This document shows, in pieces, positions 45,046 through 54,624 of a DNA stretch of 64,000 nucleotides (the first letter of the stretch is position 1; every line of letters begins with the position of its first letter). The notes under the pieces are model-generated. The model was given only the letters and a program-made list of their open reading frames with translations, searched no databases and was not told the origin of the DNA. The DNA is from Pacificibacter marinus (GTDB lineage: Bacteria; Pseudomonadota; Alphaproteobacteria; Rhodobacterales; Rhodobacteraceae). A program made the position numbers and the translations under genes. The DNA lies in assembly GCF_018860505.1 (NCBI RefSeq), contig NZ_JAHKPU010000018.1, positions 1 to 64,000 of the forward strand, given 5' to 3'.

Positions 45046-45951
45046 ATGCCCCATTCAGTTGATAAAAGCGGCACAGCCGGCAATGTCGCAGGCGCATTTT
45101 TTATGGTGCTGGCCATGGCTTTGTTCGCTATCGAAGACACGCTGTTGAAACAGGTGTCGTCGCATCTGCCAGTGTCTGAAATTTTGATCCTGTTCGGCTC
45201 TGGCGGCACATTGATTTTTGCCGTGCTGACATGGCGGCGCGGAGAGCGCATTTTCAATGCGGACCTCAAGCACCCTGCCCTGTTGATCCGGTCTTTATTC
45301 GAAGTGTTGGGCCGGTTGTTTTTTACGCTATCGCTGGCGCTGACAGCGCTATCAACCACATCAGCGATTTTGCAAGCAACACCTTTGTTGGTGGCGGCAG
45401 CAAGTGCTGTGATCTTTCGTGAAAAGATCAGTGGCTTGCGGTGGATGTTGATCACTTTGGGCTTCGTCGGCGTGCTTTTGGTGCTGCGCCCCGGCCTTGA
45501 CGGGTTCACGCCCCTGTCTATTCTGGCTGTGCTTGGCATGATCGGTTTTGCAGGGCGAGACTTAGCGACACGCGCAGCCCCCAAGGGGTTGTCATATGCG
45601 CAGCTTGGTGTCTACGGCTTTGCGATGCTGATCGTCTCTGGTGTGATGTTGCTGGCATGGAGCGGGCAAATGGTTGTGCCCTCAGGTTTTGAAGCCTTGA
45701 TGCTAATAGCCGCTGTGGTGGTTGGCGTCGCGGCCTATACGGCATTGACCTTTGCGATGCGCACGGGCGAAGTGTCGATGGTGACGCCGTTTCGCTATTC
45801 ACGCCTGTTGTTCGCGATGATCTTGGCGGCTCTGGTGTTTCACGAGCGCCCCGATGCGATGGAACTGTTCGGTGGGGCTGTGATTGTCGCGGCGGGGTTG
45901 GCCTTGATGTTGACGGGGCGCAAACGGACCGCAAAGCCCATACTGAACTGA
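45046..45951 (+). CDS. EamA-family (DMT) permease
   Basis: A 301-residue ten-helix drug/metabolite transporter made of two EamA halves (e.g. ALSTTSAILQATPLLVAAAS and LTFAMRTGEVSMVTPFRYSR). ATG 45046 follows an AAGGACA site; the longer in-frame start is unsupported. A haloacid dehalogenase gene begins 39 bases downstream. Substrate unknown. Confidence 0.88.
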   Translation: MPHSVDKSGTAGNVAGAFFMVLAMALFAIEDTLLKQVSSHLPVSEILILFGSGGTLIFAVLTWRRGERIFNADLKHPALLIRSLFEVLGRLFFTLSLALTALSTTSAILQATPLLVAAASAVIFREKISGLRWMLITLGFVGVLLVLRPGLDGFTPLSILAVLGMIGFAGRDLATRAAPKGLSYAQLGVYGFAMLIVSGVMLLAWSGQMVVPSGFEALMLIAAVVVGVAAYTALTFAMRTGEVSMVTPFRYSRLLFAMILAALVFHERPDAMELFGGAVIVAAGLALMLTGRKRTAKPILN

Positions 45952-45989
45952 TGTAACTTGAGAATTTGCGATCAAAGAAGGAACAGCAG

Positions 45990-46673
45990 ATGACAGATTT
46001 AGGCCGCCCATCCGTTTTGGTATTTGACGTCAATGAAACCTTGCTGGATATCACCACCTTGGAGCCGCTGTTCGAACGTCTGTTTGGTGATAGGGCTGTG
46101 CTGCGCGAATGGTTTCCTGAGCTGATTTTATATTCTCAAACGCTGACCTTGTCTGATATCTACACGCCTTTTGGCACGCTTGCGGGCAGTATGTTGCGCA
46201 TGGTTGGCGCCAACAAAGGGATAGATGTCACGGATGCTGACATCGCGGAACTGAAGCAACTGTTTGGTCAAATGCCTGCTCATAAAGATGTCGTGCCTGC
46301 GCTGACGGCGTTGCGCGATGCGGGATATACCCTTGTGACCCTGACCAACTCTGCCGCGGCGCCATCACCAACGCCGCTAGAAAACGCGGGTATCGCGGGG
46401 TTGTTTGATCACCACTTCAATGTCTCAGAGGTCGAAAAGTTTAAACCGCATCGGTCCGTCTATGACATCGTGCCCAAAGCCTTGAATACCCCTGCATCCG
46501 ACATGTGCATGGTCGCCTGTCACGTCTGGGACACCATCGGCGCGCAGGCGGCGGGCTATCAAGGGGCTTTCATCGCCCGTCCGCACAACAGTGTTTTCGA
46601 GGTGCCGCATCTGCGACAGCCCGACTACGCCTGTGACGATCTCGCTGTTTTTGCGCGGCGGATGATCCCCTAA
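45990..46673 (+). CDS. Haloacid dehalogenase type II
   Basis: A 227-residue HAD hydrolase. The nucleophile motif VLVFDVNETLLDITTLEPLF (D19-type with LLDI), VTLTNSAA (motif II) and VEKFKPHRSVYDIV (motif III lysine) are those of (S)-2-haloacid dehalogenases, but the true substrate may be a 2-phospho acid. ATG 45990 follows an AAGGAA site; a TTG at 45966 is in frame. It follows the EamA permease closely and ends 17 bases before the convergent GNAT gene. Confidence 0.85.
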   Translation: MTDLGRPSVLVFDVNETLLDITTLEPLFERLFGDRAVLREWFPELILYSQTLTLSDIYTPFGTLAGSMLRMVGANKGIDVTDADIAELKQLFGQMPAHKDVVPALTALRDAGYTLVTLTNSAAAPSPTPLENAGIAGLFDHHFNVSEVEKFKPHRSVYDIVPKALNTPASDMCMVACHVWDTIGAQAAGYQGAFIARPHNSVFEVPHLRQPDYACDDLAVFARRMIP

Positions 46674-46690
46674 GCAAAACATGACCTGCT

Positions 46691-47176
46691 TTACGGCTCT
46701 GCCGCCATCGGCAAAATCAAACCCCAACGTGTCTCTTGTGGTGGGCCCAGGGGCTGAAACCCCAGCTTCGCGTAGACGGCAATCGCGCGGGAATTGTCGG
46801 GATGCGGGTCCGTCGCAATCATAGGCGCGCCGGCGTCAAACAAGTCTCGCATCCGCTCAGTGATAAAGCCCGATCCGTGCCCAACCCCCACCATCTCGGG
46901 ATCGCCAATAAATTGATCGATGCCGCGTGTGCCATTGGCGAGATTGGCGAAATGATGCGCGTCCCAGCCATGTACAGTGTAATCTTGCATGAACGCAAAG
47001 GGACGCGCCTCAAAAGACACGATCCAGCGTGACACACGCGGGTCGTTCATATCGTCTTGGGTGTAAGGCTCTGCGGCATCCCACCATCTGCGGACATGTG
47101 GCTGGGCCTGCCAATGGGTGATCAGATCGACATCATCCATCGTCGCTTGGCGAAACTCATAGGTCTTGGCGCTCAT
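46691..47176 (-). CDS. GNAT acetyltransferase, aminoglycoside 6'-N-acetyltransferase-like
   Basis: A 161-residue GNAT protein. FRQATMDDVDLITHWQAQPHV near the N-terminus (aromatic-rich WWDAAEPYT) and TDPHPDNSRAIAVYAKLGFQ, the acetyl-CoA helix, match the AAC(6')-type family of small-molecule acetyltransferases; antibiotic resistance is not shown. It lies 28 bases after the DUF2189 gene on the same strand. Confidence 0.85.
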   Translation of the reverse strand: MSAKTYEFRQATMDDVDLITHWQAQPHVRRWWDAAEPYTQDDMNDPRVSRWIVSFEARPFAFMQDYTVHGWDAHHFANLANGTRGIDQFIGDPEMVGVGHGSGFITERMRDLFDAGAPMIATDPHPDNSRAIAVYAKLGFQPLGPPQETRWGLILPMAAEP

Positions 47177-47204
47177 CCGTCACACCCGTTCACCCTGTCA
47201 CCCA

Positions 47205-47978
47205 CTACACCAAGGCCCGCTTGTACAAATGCCATGTCGCATGCCCCAAAACAGGCATGACCACCAGCAGACCTAAAAACAGTGGCAGCATGGCAATAAA
47301 TGTGAGGCCAGCAACAAGCATGGCCCAGACCATCATCACCCAGAAATTTTCTTTGACCACCTGCAAAGACAGTAGCATAGCGGTGACAAAGTCCACTTCT
47401 TTATCAAGCAGATGCGGCAGGCTGGTGACGGTGAGCGAAAACAGGATGAACGCCAAAACAGCGCCCACCCCAAGTTCCACCCCGATCATCGTCAGGCCAT
47501 TGGGGGTCAAAAACACCTCGTAACTGGTGGATAGATTGCGCATCACCGACAATCCCATGAAGAGCGCGAAAATCATATGGGCCAAAAAGGACCAAAACAG
47601 GAAATAGATCAAAATGATCGCGCCCATCCATGGCACTTGCCGGTCTTTTTCGGACTTCACCACGCTTAAGATTTTATACCAATCCATCGCCCCGCCGCGT
47701 TCAATGCGGCGCGACACTTCGTACAGGCCCACGGCAGCAAAAGGGGCCACCAATGGAAAGCCCAAGGTCATCGCAAAGGTCCATTCCACTGTGCCCGCTC
47801 CCAGCCAGACCAAAACGATCCCGCCGACAACGTAGACGACAGAAAAGAACAACCCAAATTGCGGCGCTTTGCGAAAATCAGTCATACCCGCCTTGAGCGC
47901 AAACACCAGATCGCCAAGTGACAGATGTGCAACCTCAGGCACAGGAGCAGCAGCTAGGTCTGTTTCTAAATGGCTCAT
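47205..47978 (-). CDS. DUF2189 membrane protein
   Basis: A 257-residue protein with six hydrophobic helices (for example LFFSVVYVVGGIVLVWLGAG and MMVWAMLVAGLTFIAMLPLF), flanked by SLGDLVFALKAGMTDFRKAP at residues about 20-40, matching DUF2189, a family of alphaproteobacterial inner-membrane proteins without known function. It is followed by the GNAT gene and preceded by an A+T-neutral 123-bp gap. Confidence 0.88.
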   Translation of the reverse strand: MSHLETDLAAAPVPEVAHLSLGDLVFALKAGMTDFRKAPQFGLFFSVVYVVGGIVLVWLGAGTVEWTFAMTLGFPLVAPFAAVGLYEVSRRIERGGAMDWYKILSVVKSEKDRQVPWMGAIILIYFLFWSFLAHMIFALFMGLSVMRNLSTSYEVFLTPNGLTMIGVELGVGAVLAFILFSLTVTSLPHLLDKEVDFVTAMLLSLQVVKENFWVMMVWAMLVAGLTFIAMLPLFLGLLVVMPVLGHATWHLYKRALV

Positions 47979-48101
47979 CGTATCCTCCTTGCGCCTGCGC
48001 TTTCAAATGTGAAAACGCACCTCACGGCGCTATGAGTTCACGCGAAATCTTGCCCAACTGTCAAGCATGCAGCTTTGCGCAGTCGAAATCCACGTCGCAA
48101 A

Positions 48102-49769
48102 TCACTTTGCCGCAGTGCCACCACCGGTCAAAAGGTAGGACACAGGCACCAATTCGACCGTTGCCGCACGATTGCCCAAAGACCATTCCACCAAGGCTTT
48201 CATGGTGTCTTCTTTGGCACGGCCCACCAATACAATGTCTTCATCGATGCCCGCACGAAAGGCCGCTTGATCTAAAAACCGTTTAATCGTTGCCAAGTTT
48301 TGATCTCGACCGTCGAAGTCGCGAAACACCAACGCAGCCGGTTCTTTGGCACGCGTAGCTTCTTGCATCAGCGCATTCAAACCACTTGAGAACGACACAA
48401 CACCATGGCCCGTTGAAGCAGCAGAGGCGACCACTTGGGCAGCAATGTCACGTGTGGCTTGGAAGGACGCAGAGGGCACATCCAAGAAACCGATAGAAAC
48501 AGGCACCAAATCGCGGGCTTGGTTGATGGTCACGGCCACATCTTGGGCAGTGGCCCCTTCGGGCAGACCGATCAAAGACAAGACCTCCAGCCCAGCCGTA
48601 CGGTACATCTGCGCGCGCTCAGATGCGCCGGGGGCCAGCGCATCCACTGCAAAAGTCACAGGGAATGGCAGATTCGAAAGCTGGGGAGACGTGGGGTCCA
48701 ACTCGCCAATATCGACCAAAATCACCGACATTTCAGGTGCTGTGGTTGATTTGGTGTAATCGGCAGAAAAAGCAATGATCGCAGGCAGGTCTTCGGCCGC
48801 AATCACAGGGGCTGCGTCAGCCATCGCGCTGCCCGTCACAGAGGGCAAGCGTGTGGATTTCATCGCATCGTTGCGGTCCGTGAAACTGCCGACTTTCTGA
48901 CCCAGCGCCTGCTGGCCCTGCGGCGCAATTTTGGGCACAGCCTTAGGTGCGACAGGCTGTTGCGCACTCATCGCATCGGCAATGTTTTGTGCGGCTTGGC
49001 TGGCATCACCGCTGACTTCATCCGCTGCAGTGCGCGCAGTGGCGGGCGTGCCCAAAGGTTTGGGTTTTTGTCCTGGCAAAGTCGTATCGACCTGAACGGG
49101 GGCTGTGCCCGAATTGGGTTGGATCAATTCAAGCCCCTGCGGGCTGCCCAACACAGGGCTGTCACCTTGAATGGCAGGTGTGGCGTTGGCTTCAATCTTT
49201 GGCGCCTCCAAACCCTCTGGCGTCTCAAAGGACGGCAGCGGCGCGGTATCTTCAACGGCTTCAGGGCTGGTATCAGAGGGCGCAAGCGACGCGACCTTAT
49301 CTGGCTGAGTGATGTTGCGATCTGGCGTGGCAGTCGCCATCTCACCAAGTGCGGTATCAGATGTGTCTTCTGGTGCTGGGTCCATCGGCATGGGAGACGC
49401 GATCACCACATTCGGGTCTTGGTCGTGATTTGGGTTGGTATCTGGGGTTTGCCCGTCAACATCTTTTGGCGTTTCTGGTATTTCAGGTGCAGTTATGGCA
49501 TCTACTGCTTCGGCCGCATCTGCCACCTGTTCAGACCCCATATCCTCAGCCATTTTTTCTGCGGCTTTGTTTTCTTCGGCTCTATTTTGTGGCGAACTGT
49601 CATCATTTGCTGGCGCTGGAGATAAGGATACGGGTGAAACATAGACTTTATCCACCACTTGGTTGGCAACAGTGACGATTCCAAAGCCCACAACAGAGCC
49701 CCACACCAAACCTGCCAAAATTCCGCGTCCCATACGTCGAAGCCCTTTACTCAATATCGCTTTTGCCAA
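48102..49769 (-). CDS. Divergent polysaccharide deacetylase family protein (YibQ-like)
   Basis: A 555-residue protein with one N-terminal helix (ILAGLVWGSVVGFGIVTVAN), a long acidic, proline-rich low-complexity region (residues about 55-310), and a C-terminal YibQ-type deacetylase-like domain (from APEMSVILVDIGELDP; LPFPVTFAVDALAPGA). The catalytic residues of true NodB deacetylases are not all evident, hence the divergent label. It is probably periplasmic and membrane-tethered. The gene is alone, facing away from trpG. Confidence 0.85.
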   Translation of the reverse strand: MAKAILSKGLRRMGRGILAGLVWGSVVGFGIVTVANQVVDKVYVSPVSLSPAPANDDSSPQNRAEENKAAEKMAEDMGSEQVADAAEAVDAITAPEIPETPKDVDGQTPDTNPNHDQDPNVVIASPMPMDPAPEDTSDTALGEMATATPDRNITQPDKVASLAPSDTSPEAVEDTAPLPSFETPEGLEAPKIEANATPAIQGDSPVLGSPQGLELIQPNSGTAPVQVDTTLPGQKPKPLGTPATARTAADEVSGDASQAAQNIADAMSAQQPVAPKAVPKIAPQGQQALGQKVGSFTDRNDAMKSTRLPSVTGSAMADAAPVIAAEDLPAIIAFSADYTKSTTAPEMSVILVDIGELDPTSPQLSNLPFPVTFAVDALAPGASERAQMYRTAGLEVLSLIGLPEGATAQDVAVTINQARDLVPVSIGFLDVPSASFQATRDIAAQVVASAASTGHGVVSFSSGLNALMQEATRAKEPAALVFRDFDGRDQNLATIKRFLDQAAFRAGIDEDIVLVGRAKEDTMKALVEWSLGNRAATVELVPVSYLLTGGGTAAK

Positions 49770-50011
49770 TTTTTACTGGCATATTGCTATCTGTCTTGGC
49801 CTATTCAAAGCGCCAAATTCGTTCAAACATTGCAAAAATCAAGAGCACACTCTTGACCCTTTGCCTGCCTTCGTGGACATGTATAGCGCGTGCATCAATG
49901 GGGTTCATCCCCTTTTGACGTCTGCGTGGCCATATGGACGCCTATTGGTCACAGATTTAGCTATTATCCGCCACCGCGCCCACGGGAAAAACCGTTTTAG
50001 AAAGACCTCAT
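49770..50011. other. Promoter region of trpG
   Basis: 242 bases without a gene. No tryptophan-rich leader peptide or clear attenuator stem was seen, and no trpE lies upstream. A GAAAGA sequence precedes the trpG ATG. Confidence 0.5.
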
Positions 50012-50602
50012 ATGCTGCTTTTGATCGATAACTACGACAGTTTTACCTATAATCTCGTGCACTATATCGGCGAGCTGGGCGTGACCTCTAAAGTGGTGCG
50101 CAATGATGAGTTGACCGTGGACGAAGCATTGGCGCTGCACCCCAGCGGCATTTTAATCTCACCCGGCCCTAAGACACCGACTGAAGCTGGCATTTGTATG
50201 GATTTGATCACAGCCGCCGCACAGGCCAAGATCCCGTTGTTTGGCGTTTGCCTTGGGCATCAATCCATTGGGCAGGTCTTTGGCGGCACTGTTGTGCGCT
50301 GCCACGAGATCGTGCACGGAAAGATGGGCAACATTCAGCATGAAGGCAAAGGTGTGTTTGCCGGTCTGCCCTCGCCACTCTTGGCGACGCGCTATCATTC
50401 GCTGATCGTAGACCGCGCCACCCTGCCCGACTGTTTGGAAATCACCGCCGAATTGGAAGATGGCACCATCATGGGCCTGCGTCACAAAACCCTGCCGATC
50501 GAGGGCGTGCAATTTCACCCTGAAAGCATCCGGTCCGAACATGGTCACGACATGCTGCGCACGTTCTTAAACCAATTCGCCAATACCAAAGAGGTCGCAT
50601 AA
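50012..50602 (+). CDS. trpG: Anthranilate synthase glutamine amidotransferase component
   Basis: A 196-residue class I glutamine amidotransferase that supplies ammonia to TrpE (it may also serve PabB). Catalytic triad: nucleophile Cys in [12 protein letters not shown] (about residue 80), and His/Glu in [14 protein letters not shown] (about 170). ATG 50012. It abuts trpD (stop and start adjoin), forming a coupled pair. TrpE is not in the window, which is unusual. Confidence 0.96.
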   Translation: MLLLIDNYDSFTYNLVHYIGELGVTSKVVRNDELTVDEALALHPSGILISPGPKTPTEAGICMDLITAAAQAKIPLFGVCLGHQSIGQVFGGTVVRCHEIVHGKMGNIQHEGKGVFAGLPSPLLATRYHSLIVDRATLPDCLEITAELEDGTIMGLRHKTLPIEGVQFHPESIRSEHGHDMLRTFLNQFANTKEVA

Positions 50603-51636
50603 TGAGCCTAGACTATGATCCTGCGAAAGCGATGAAGGCCCTTATTTTTGCAGCCTCCGAAGGCCCGATGAGCCGCTCACAGGCCGCCGAGGCCTTTGAG
50701 ATTTTGTTCGAAGGCCAAGCCACAAATGCTCAGATCGGTGGATTGCTGATGGCGATGCGAGCACGCGGTGAAGCTGTGTCTGAATACGCAGCCGCCGCAG
50801 CTGCCATGCGCGCCAAATGCCTTGCCGTACAAGCGCCCCAGGGCGCCATGGATATCGTCGGCACAGGCGGCGACAACTTGGGCACGCTCAACATCTCGAC
50901 AGGCACCGCATTTGTTGTCGCAGGTGCTGGCGTGACCGTGGCGAAACACGGCAATCGGAATTTGTCGTCCAAATCTGGCTCAGCCGATGCGCTGAGCGCC
51001 TCTGGCGTTGATATCACAGTTGGAATTGATGTGGTCGAACGCGCAATCAATGAGGTTGGGATCGGCTTTATGATGGCCCCTATGCACCATGTTGCGATGA
51101 AACATGTGATGCCTGTGCGCCAAGAATTGGGCTGTAAAACGATTTTCAATATCCTTGGACCTTTGACCAATCCTGCGGGTGTGAAACGCCAAATGACGGG
51201 CGCTTTTGCCTCGGATTTGCTGCACCCAATGGCGGAAACTTTGATGACGCTTGGGTCTGAAAAAGCGTGGATTGTCCATGGCCACGAAGGCCTTGATGAG
51301 GTGTCAATTTCGGGACCAACCTCTGTGGCCGCTTTGGAAAATGGCCAAGTTAAGTCATTGGAAATCCATCCAGAAGATGCAGGCCTGCCCGTACATCCGC
51401 TGCGTGATATTTTAGGGGGCACACCTCACGAGAACGCAACCGCCATGCGTGCCATGCTGTCCGGCGAACGCGGTGCGTATCGTGATGCAGTGTTGTTCAA
51501 TGCAGCTGCCGCCTTGATCGTGGCCGATAAAGTCACAACGCTCAAAGAGGGCGTTGAAATGGCAGCACAAAGCCTCAACAGCGGGGCTGCATTGGCGAAA
51601 CTTGAGGCCTTGGCGAAGCTGACCTCTGGCAGTTAG
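50602..51636 (+). CDS. trpD: Anthranilate phosphoribosyltransferase
   Basis: Second step of tryptophan synthesis: anthranilate plus PRPP. 344 aa, with the PRPP-binding [20 protein letters not shown] (about residues 88-107) and [20 protein letters not shown] (about 114-133). It directly follows trpG and ends in a strong terminator; trpC is 9.7 kb further on. Confidence 0.97.
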   Translation: MSLDYDPAKAMKALIFAASEGPMSRSQAAEAFEILFEGQATNAQIGGLLMAMRARGEAVSEYAAAAAAMRAKCLAVQAPQGAMDIVGTGGDNLGTLNISTGTAFVVAGAGVTVAKHGNRNLSSKSGSADALSASGVDITVGIDVVERAINEVGIGFMMAPMHHVAMKHVMPVRQELGCKTIFNILGPLTNPAGVKRQMTGAFASDLLHPMAETLMTLGSEKAWIVHGHEGLDEVSISGPTSVAALENGQVKSLEIHPEDAGLPVHPLRDILGGTPHENATAMRAMLSGERGAYRDAVLFNAAAALIVADKVTTLKEGVEMAAQSLNSGAALAKLEALAKLTSGS

Positions 51637-51665
51637 GCTTTCGATCACGCTTCCCCCAAACAAAC

Positions 51666-51697
51666 AAGGCGCGTCCTATTTTTATGGCGCGCCTTTT
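51666..51697 (+). terminator. Strong terminator after trpD
   Basis: AAGGCGCG (51666-51673) pairs with CGCGCCTT (51688-51695), followed by TTTT. It stands 29 bases after the trpD stop and directly before the convergent RbsD/FucU gene, ending the trpGD transcript. Confidence 0.9.
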
Positions 51698-51702
51698 GAT
51701 GA

Positions 51703-52122
51703 CTACACAATCACAGGGCCAACAGTCAGTAACAGATTGGCAAAGCGGCGCGTTTCTCCTGTGGCAATGACCAGCAATGTGTCGGGAGATTTGACGGCTC
51801 CGTAGAAATCCGCGCGCTCCACATAATCCATCGGCGTTTCTTCAGGTAGAATATCAAGATAGCTTTGGTGGATGGTGTTGTCGAACTCGTCAGGCCAAGC
51901 CATCATCGTGGCTTGCTCGATATTGATAAGTTTGCTCACCCCCTCAAGCACGGTGGTGCTGGGGATCATGTTCGGCGCGAAGTTGAGATAGATGATTTCT
52001 GCTGCTGGGTTCGCGTTGGTCACGCAAGAATAATTGGCGTCAGCAATTAAAATACGCGCCTTGTGCCCTGCCTTGGCGAGCGAGGACAGTAGCTGTGGGT
52101 GAATGATGTCGGATTTGATCAT
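51703..52122 (-). CDS. RbsD/FucU-family sugar mutarotase-like protein
   Basis: A 139-residue protein. The opening MIKSDIIHPQLLSSLAKAGH, ILIADANYSCVTNANPAAEI and IATGETRRFANLLLTVGPVI at the C-terminus are those of the RbsD/FucU ribose pyranase/fucose mutarotase fold, which interconverts sugar anomers. No sugar transporter or kinase is adjacent. It is first of the genes separating trpD from trpC. Confidence 0.88.
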   Translation of the reverse strand: MIKSDIIHPQLLSSLAKAGHKARILIADANYSCVTNANPAAEIIYLNFAPNMIPSTTVLEGVSKLINIEQATMMAWPDEFDNTIHQSYLDILPEETPMDYVERADFYGAVKSPDTLLVIATGETRRFANLLLTVGPVIV

Positions 52123-52207
52123 GGGCTTTCCTTTGCCTGCGCGGGCCTGTTTTGCTTTACGCTAAGGCACCACGTGAAGCCAGTCCCGCAAATCAGTCTC
52201 GCCCACC

Positions 52208-52237
52208 TTACCGTACAATAACCACTTTACCGTACAA
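52208..52237. repeat. Direct repeat TTACCGTACAA (2 copies)
   Basis: TTACCGTACAA at 52208-52218 recurs at 52227-52237, 19 bp on. It lies 5' of the RbsD-like gene (minus strand) next to the dctM terminator. It could be an operator or promoter element of that gene; not identified. Confidence 0.45.
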
Positions 52238-52275
52238 AAAGACACCCCCACCGTGTAAACGACAGGGGCGTCTTT
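52236..52275 (-). terminator. Terminator after dctM
   Basis: AAAGACGCCCC (minus strand, 52275-52265) pairs with GGGGTGTCTTTTT (52248-52236) and a U-run follows. It lies about 60 bases past the dctM stop and closes the TRAP transcript. Confidence 0.85.
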
Positions 52276-52291
52276 GGGTTTCAGGTCGCGC

Positions 52292-52335
52292 TGATCGCAG
52301 CAGCCGTGTTGATCGCAGCAGCCGCACTGACCGCG
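52292..52335. repeat. 18-bp tandem repeat after dctM
   Basis: TGATCGCAGCAGCCGTGT (52292-52309) is followed by TGATCGCAGCAGCCGCAC (52310-52327) and a partial third copy (TGACCGCG). It directly abuts the dctM stop codon. Probably slippage-derived; its function is unknown. Confidence 0.6.
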
Positions 52336-53724
52336 TCAGTTGGTTATGATCTCGGGCCCCATCAAAGTCGTCGGCAAGAAGGTCGAGATGATGGGAATGT
52401 AAGTGACCAAAATCAAGAACACGAACAAGATCGCAAGGAACGGCAAAGCGGCGCGCACGACAGACATCATCGGCATACCAGCGACACCAGAGGTTACAAA
52501 CAGATTGAGCCCCACTGGCGGTGTGATCATGCCAATTTCCATGTTCACCACCATGATGATGCCAAGGTGGATCGGGTCCACGCCAAGCTCAATCGCAATT
52601 GGGAACACCAGCGGCGCGACGATGACGATCAGGCCTGAAGGCTCCATAAATTGACCACCGATGAGCAAGATCACATTGACCATAACAAGGAACATGATTT
52701 TGCCGAAACCAGCCGAGAGCATCGCTTCTGCGATTTTCTGCGGAATTTGTTCGTCGGTTAAAACATGCTTCAAGATCAAAGCATTGGCGATGATGAACAT
52801 CAACATGATGGTCAGCTTGGCCGCATCAAACAAAGTGTCACGCGTGTCTTTATGAAAGAACGCTGTCACGATGGCTTGTGGCTTTTTCAGCAAGGACACA
52901 GGCTCGTCTGAACCTTTGAGCGGTCCCATATCGCGGTAGACGAATGAGGCGACCAAGAAGGCATAGACGGATGCCACAGCCGCCGCTTCGGTCGGGGTAA
53001 AGATCGCGCCGGTGATGCCAGGGATGCCGTAAATACCAACCATAATGATGACGATCAGCATCAAACCCCAGAACGCATCTTTGAACGAGGCGATGATTTC
53101 CCCCCAGCCATTCCATTCGCCTTTGGGCAGTTTTTTGATCCGTGCAATGACATAGATGGCGATCATCAACATGGAGCCCGCCAAAAGACCAGGAATCACA
53201 CCCGCAAGAAACATACGGCCCACAGACACATCCGTGGCAGAGGCATAGACCACCATCACGATAGAAGGCGGGATCAAGATGCCAAGCGTGCCAGCGTTAC
53301 AGATCACGCCAGCGGCGAAGTCTTTAGTATAACCGACTTTTTGCATCGCCGCGATGACGATTGTGCCGATGGCCACAACCGTTGCAGGGGATGATCCAGA
53401 CAGAGCCGCAAAGATCATGCAAGCAAAAACACCCGCGATGGCCAAACCACCATGCATATGGCCCACACAGGCGATGGAAAAGCGCACGATACGCGTTGCC
53501 ACCCCGCCGGTGGACATGAAGCTAGAGGCCAAGATGAAAAACGGAATCGCCAGCAAGGTATAGTGCCCCGCCATGGCTTGGTACAAAGACTGCGCCACAG
53601 ACCCCAACGAGGTGTCCGAGAACATGAGCAAAAAGATCATCGACGACAGACCAAGGGACACAGCAATCGGCGCACCGATCAGCAACAGGCCCAAGACCAT
53701 TGAAAAGAGAAAGACGACTTCCAT
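52336..53724 (-). CDS. dctM: TRAP transporter large permease
   Basis: A 462-residue, twelve-to-fourteen-helix DctM, the sodium-coupled membrane transport subunit of TRAP transporters. Typical segments are the N-terminal LLLIGAPIAVSLGLSSMIFL, SSFMSTGGVATRIVRF and LFAALSGSSPATVVAIGT-like motif. It follows dctQ after five bases and ends the dctPQM unit. Confidence 0.95.
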   Translation of the reverse strand: MEVVFLFSMVLGLLLIGAPIAVSLGLSSMIFLLMFSDTSLGSVAQSLYQAMAGHYTLLAIPFFILASSFMSTGGVATRIVRFSIACVGHMHGGLAIAGVFACMIFAALSGSSPATVVAIGTIVIAAMQKVGYTKDFAAGVICNAGTLGILIPPSIVMVVYASATDVSVGRMFLAGVIPGLLAGSMLMIAIYVIARIKKLPKGEWNGWGEIIASFKDAFWGLMLIVIIMVGIYGIPGITGAIFTPTEAAAVASVYAFLVASFVYRDMGPLKGSDEPVSLLKKPQAIVTAFFHKDTRDTLFDAAKLTIMLMFIIANALILKHVLTDEQIPQKIAEAMLSAGFGKIMFLVMVNVILLIGGQFMEPSGLIVIVAPLVFPIAIELGVDPIHLGIIMVVNMEIGMITPPVGLNLFVTSGVAGMPMMSVVRAALPFLAILFVFLILVTYIPIISTFLPTTLMGPEIITN

Positions 53725-53729
53725 GTTTA

Positions 53730-54449
53730 TTATTCCTTGTTCAAACCGTCTGAATTCACGCTGGTAGCGTTTAAATCCGCCGCCGCGCGTTCAACGTCTT
53801 CTTCTGCCTCATGAGACACGATCAGGCTCAGTTGCTCACCTTTGATGATGCGGATGGTGGCTTGCACAACGCGCAGCAAAATCAGGCCGCAGCCAAAGGG
53901 GATGATGAAATAGGGGATGACGCGTGGCAGCTTGTCATATGTGTCGCCGTAGTTGATTGCGTCTTCCAGCCAACGAAACATTTCCAGCATGGGCACTTGA
54001 TCGGTGATATAAAACGCGCGGTCACGAGTGTTCTCGGTGAACCCAGTGGGGAACCAACGGCCTTCTGTGGGTTGCAGTGCCGCGAAAGGCGCCCAGTAAT
54101 CCCATGCCCCCTTCATCAACAAAGCAGCATAAATCACACAGGCAAGCGCCGCCAGAATAGCCATGATCCGCTGGCCGCGCTCAGGCATCATATTGGTGAC
54201 AGCATCGACCCCAAGATGGGTGTTCTTTTTGAACCCATAGGAAATGCCAAGCAGCACCAGCCAAGCGAATAAGATCAAAACGACCTCAAGCCCCCAAATC
54301 AAAGACTGGTTAAACACATAGCGCAACACCACGTTAACAAACGTAATCAATGTCATCGCGCCCAAGATGCCCGCGATGATATTTTCCTCAAGCGCGTCGA
54401 TAAAACGCCCGATGGCGCTTTGCGGCTTATCGCCAGTTTGATGTGACAT
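53730..54449 (-). CDS. dctQ: TRAP transporter small permease
   Basis: A 239-residue DctQ with four helices (for example IIAGILGAMTLITFVNVVLR and LEVVLILFAWLVLLGISYGF) and the family motif KKNTHLGVDAV. It is longer than the minimal DctQ because of a periplasmic insert before the last helix, common in C4-dicarboxylate types. ATG 54449 is chosen (frame continues to 54512); a GGGGGAC site precedes it. Confidence 0.92.
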   Translation of the reverse strand: MSHQTGDKPQSAIGRFIDALEENIIAGILGAMTLITFVNVVLRYVFNQSLIWGLEVVLILFAWLVLLGISYGFKKNTHLGVDAVTNMMPERGQRIMAILAALACVIYAALLMKGAWDYWAPFAALQPTEGRWFPTGFTENTRDRAFYITDQVPMLEMFRWLEDAINYGDTYDKLPRVIPYFIIPFGCGLILLRVVQATIRIIKGEQLSLIVSHEAEEDVERAAADLNATSVNSDGLNKE

Positions 54450-54571
54450 CTGTGTCCCCCACATCTTTGAAAATTGATGGACCTTTAACCTGCTCCTGAT
54501 CCAAATGATCACGCACGGGCATTCTTTAAGGCACCGAAAAAGGTCGAAACGGCGCCCGAAAATAGGGTAAG

Positions 54572-54603
54572 TAAAAATGGCCCCAACCGCAAAGTCAGGG
54601 CCA
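54572..54603 (-). terminator. Stem-loop between dctP and dctQ
   Basis: TGGCCC (minus strand, 54603-54598) pairs with GGGCCA (54583-54578) followed by five T on the minus strand. It lies 22 bases past the dctP stop and probably lowers dctQM expression relative to the abundant binding protein, as in many TRAP operons. Confidence 0.75.
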
Positions 54604-54624
54604 CATACTGGTTAAGACAAGGCC

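Noticed and set aside
49770-50011. Tryptophan attenuator before trpG
   Set aside because: No leader peptide with adjacent tryptophan codons and no antiterminator/terminator pair were seen.
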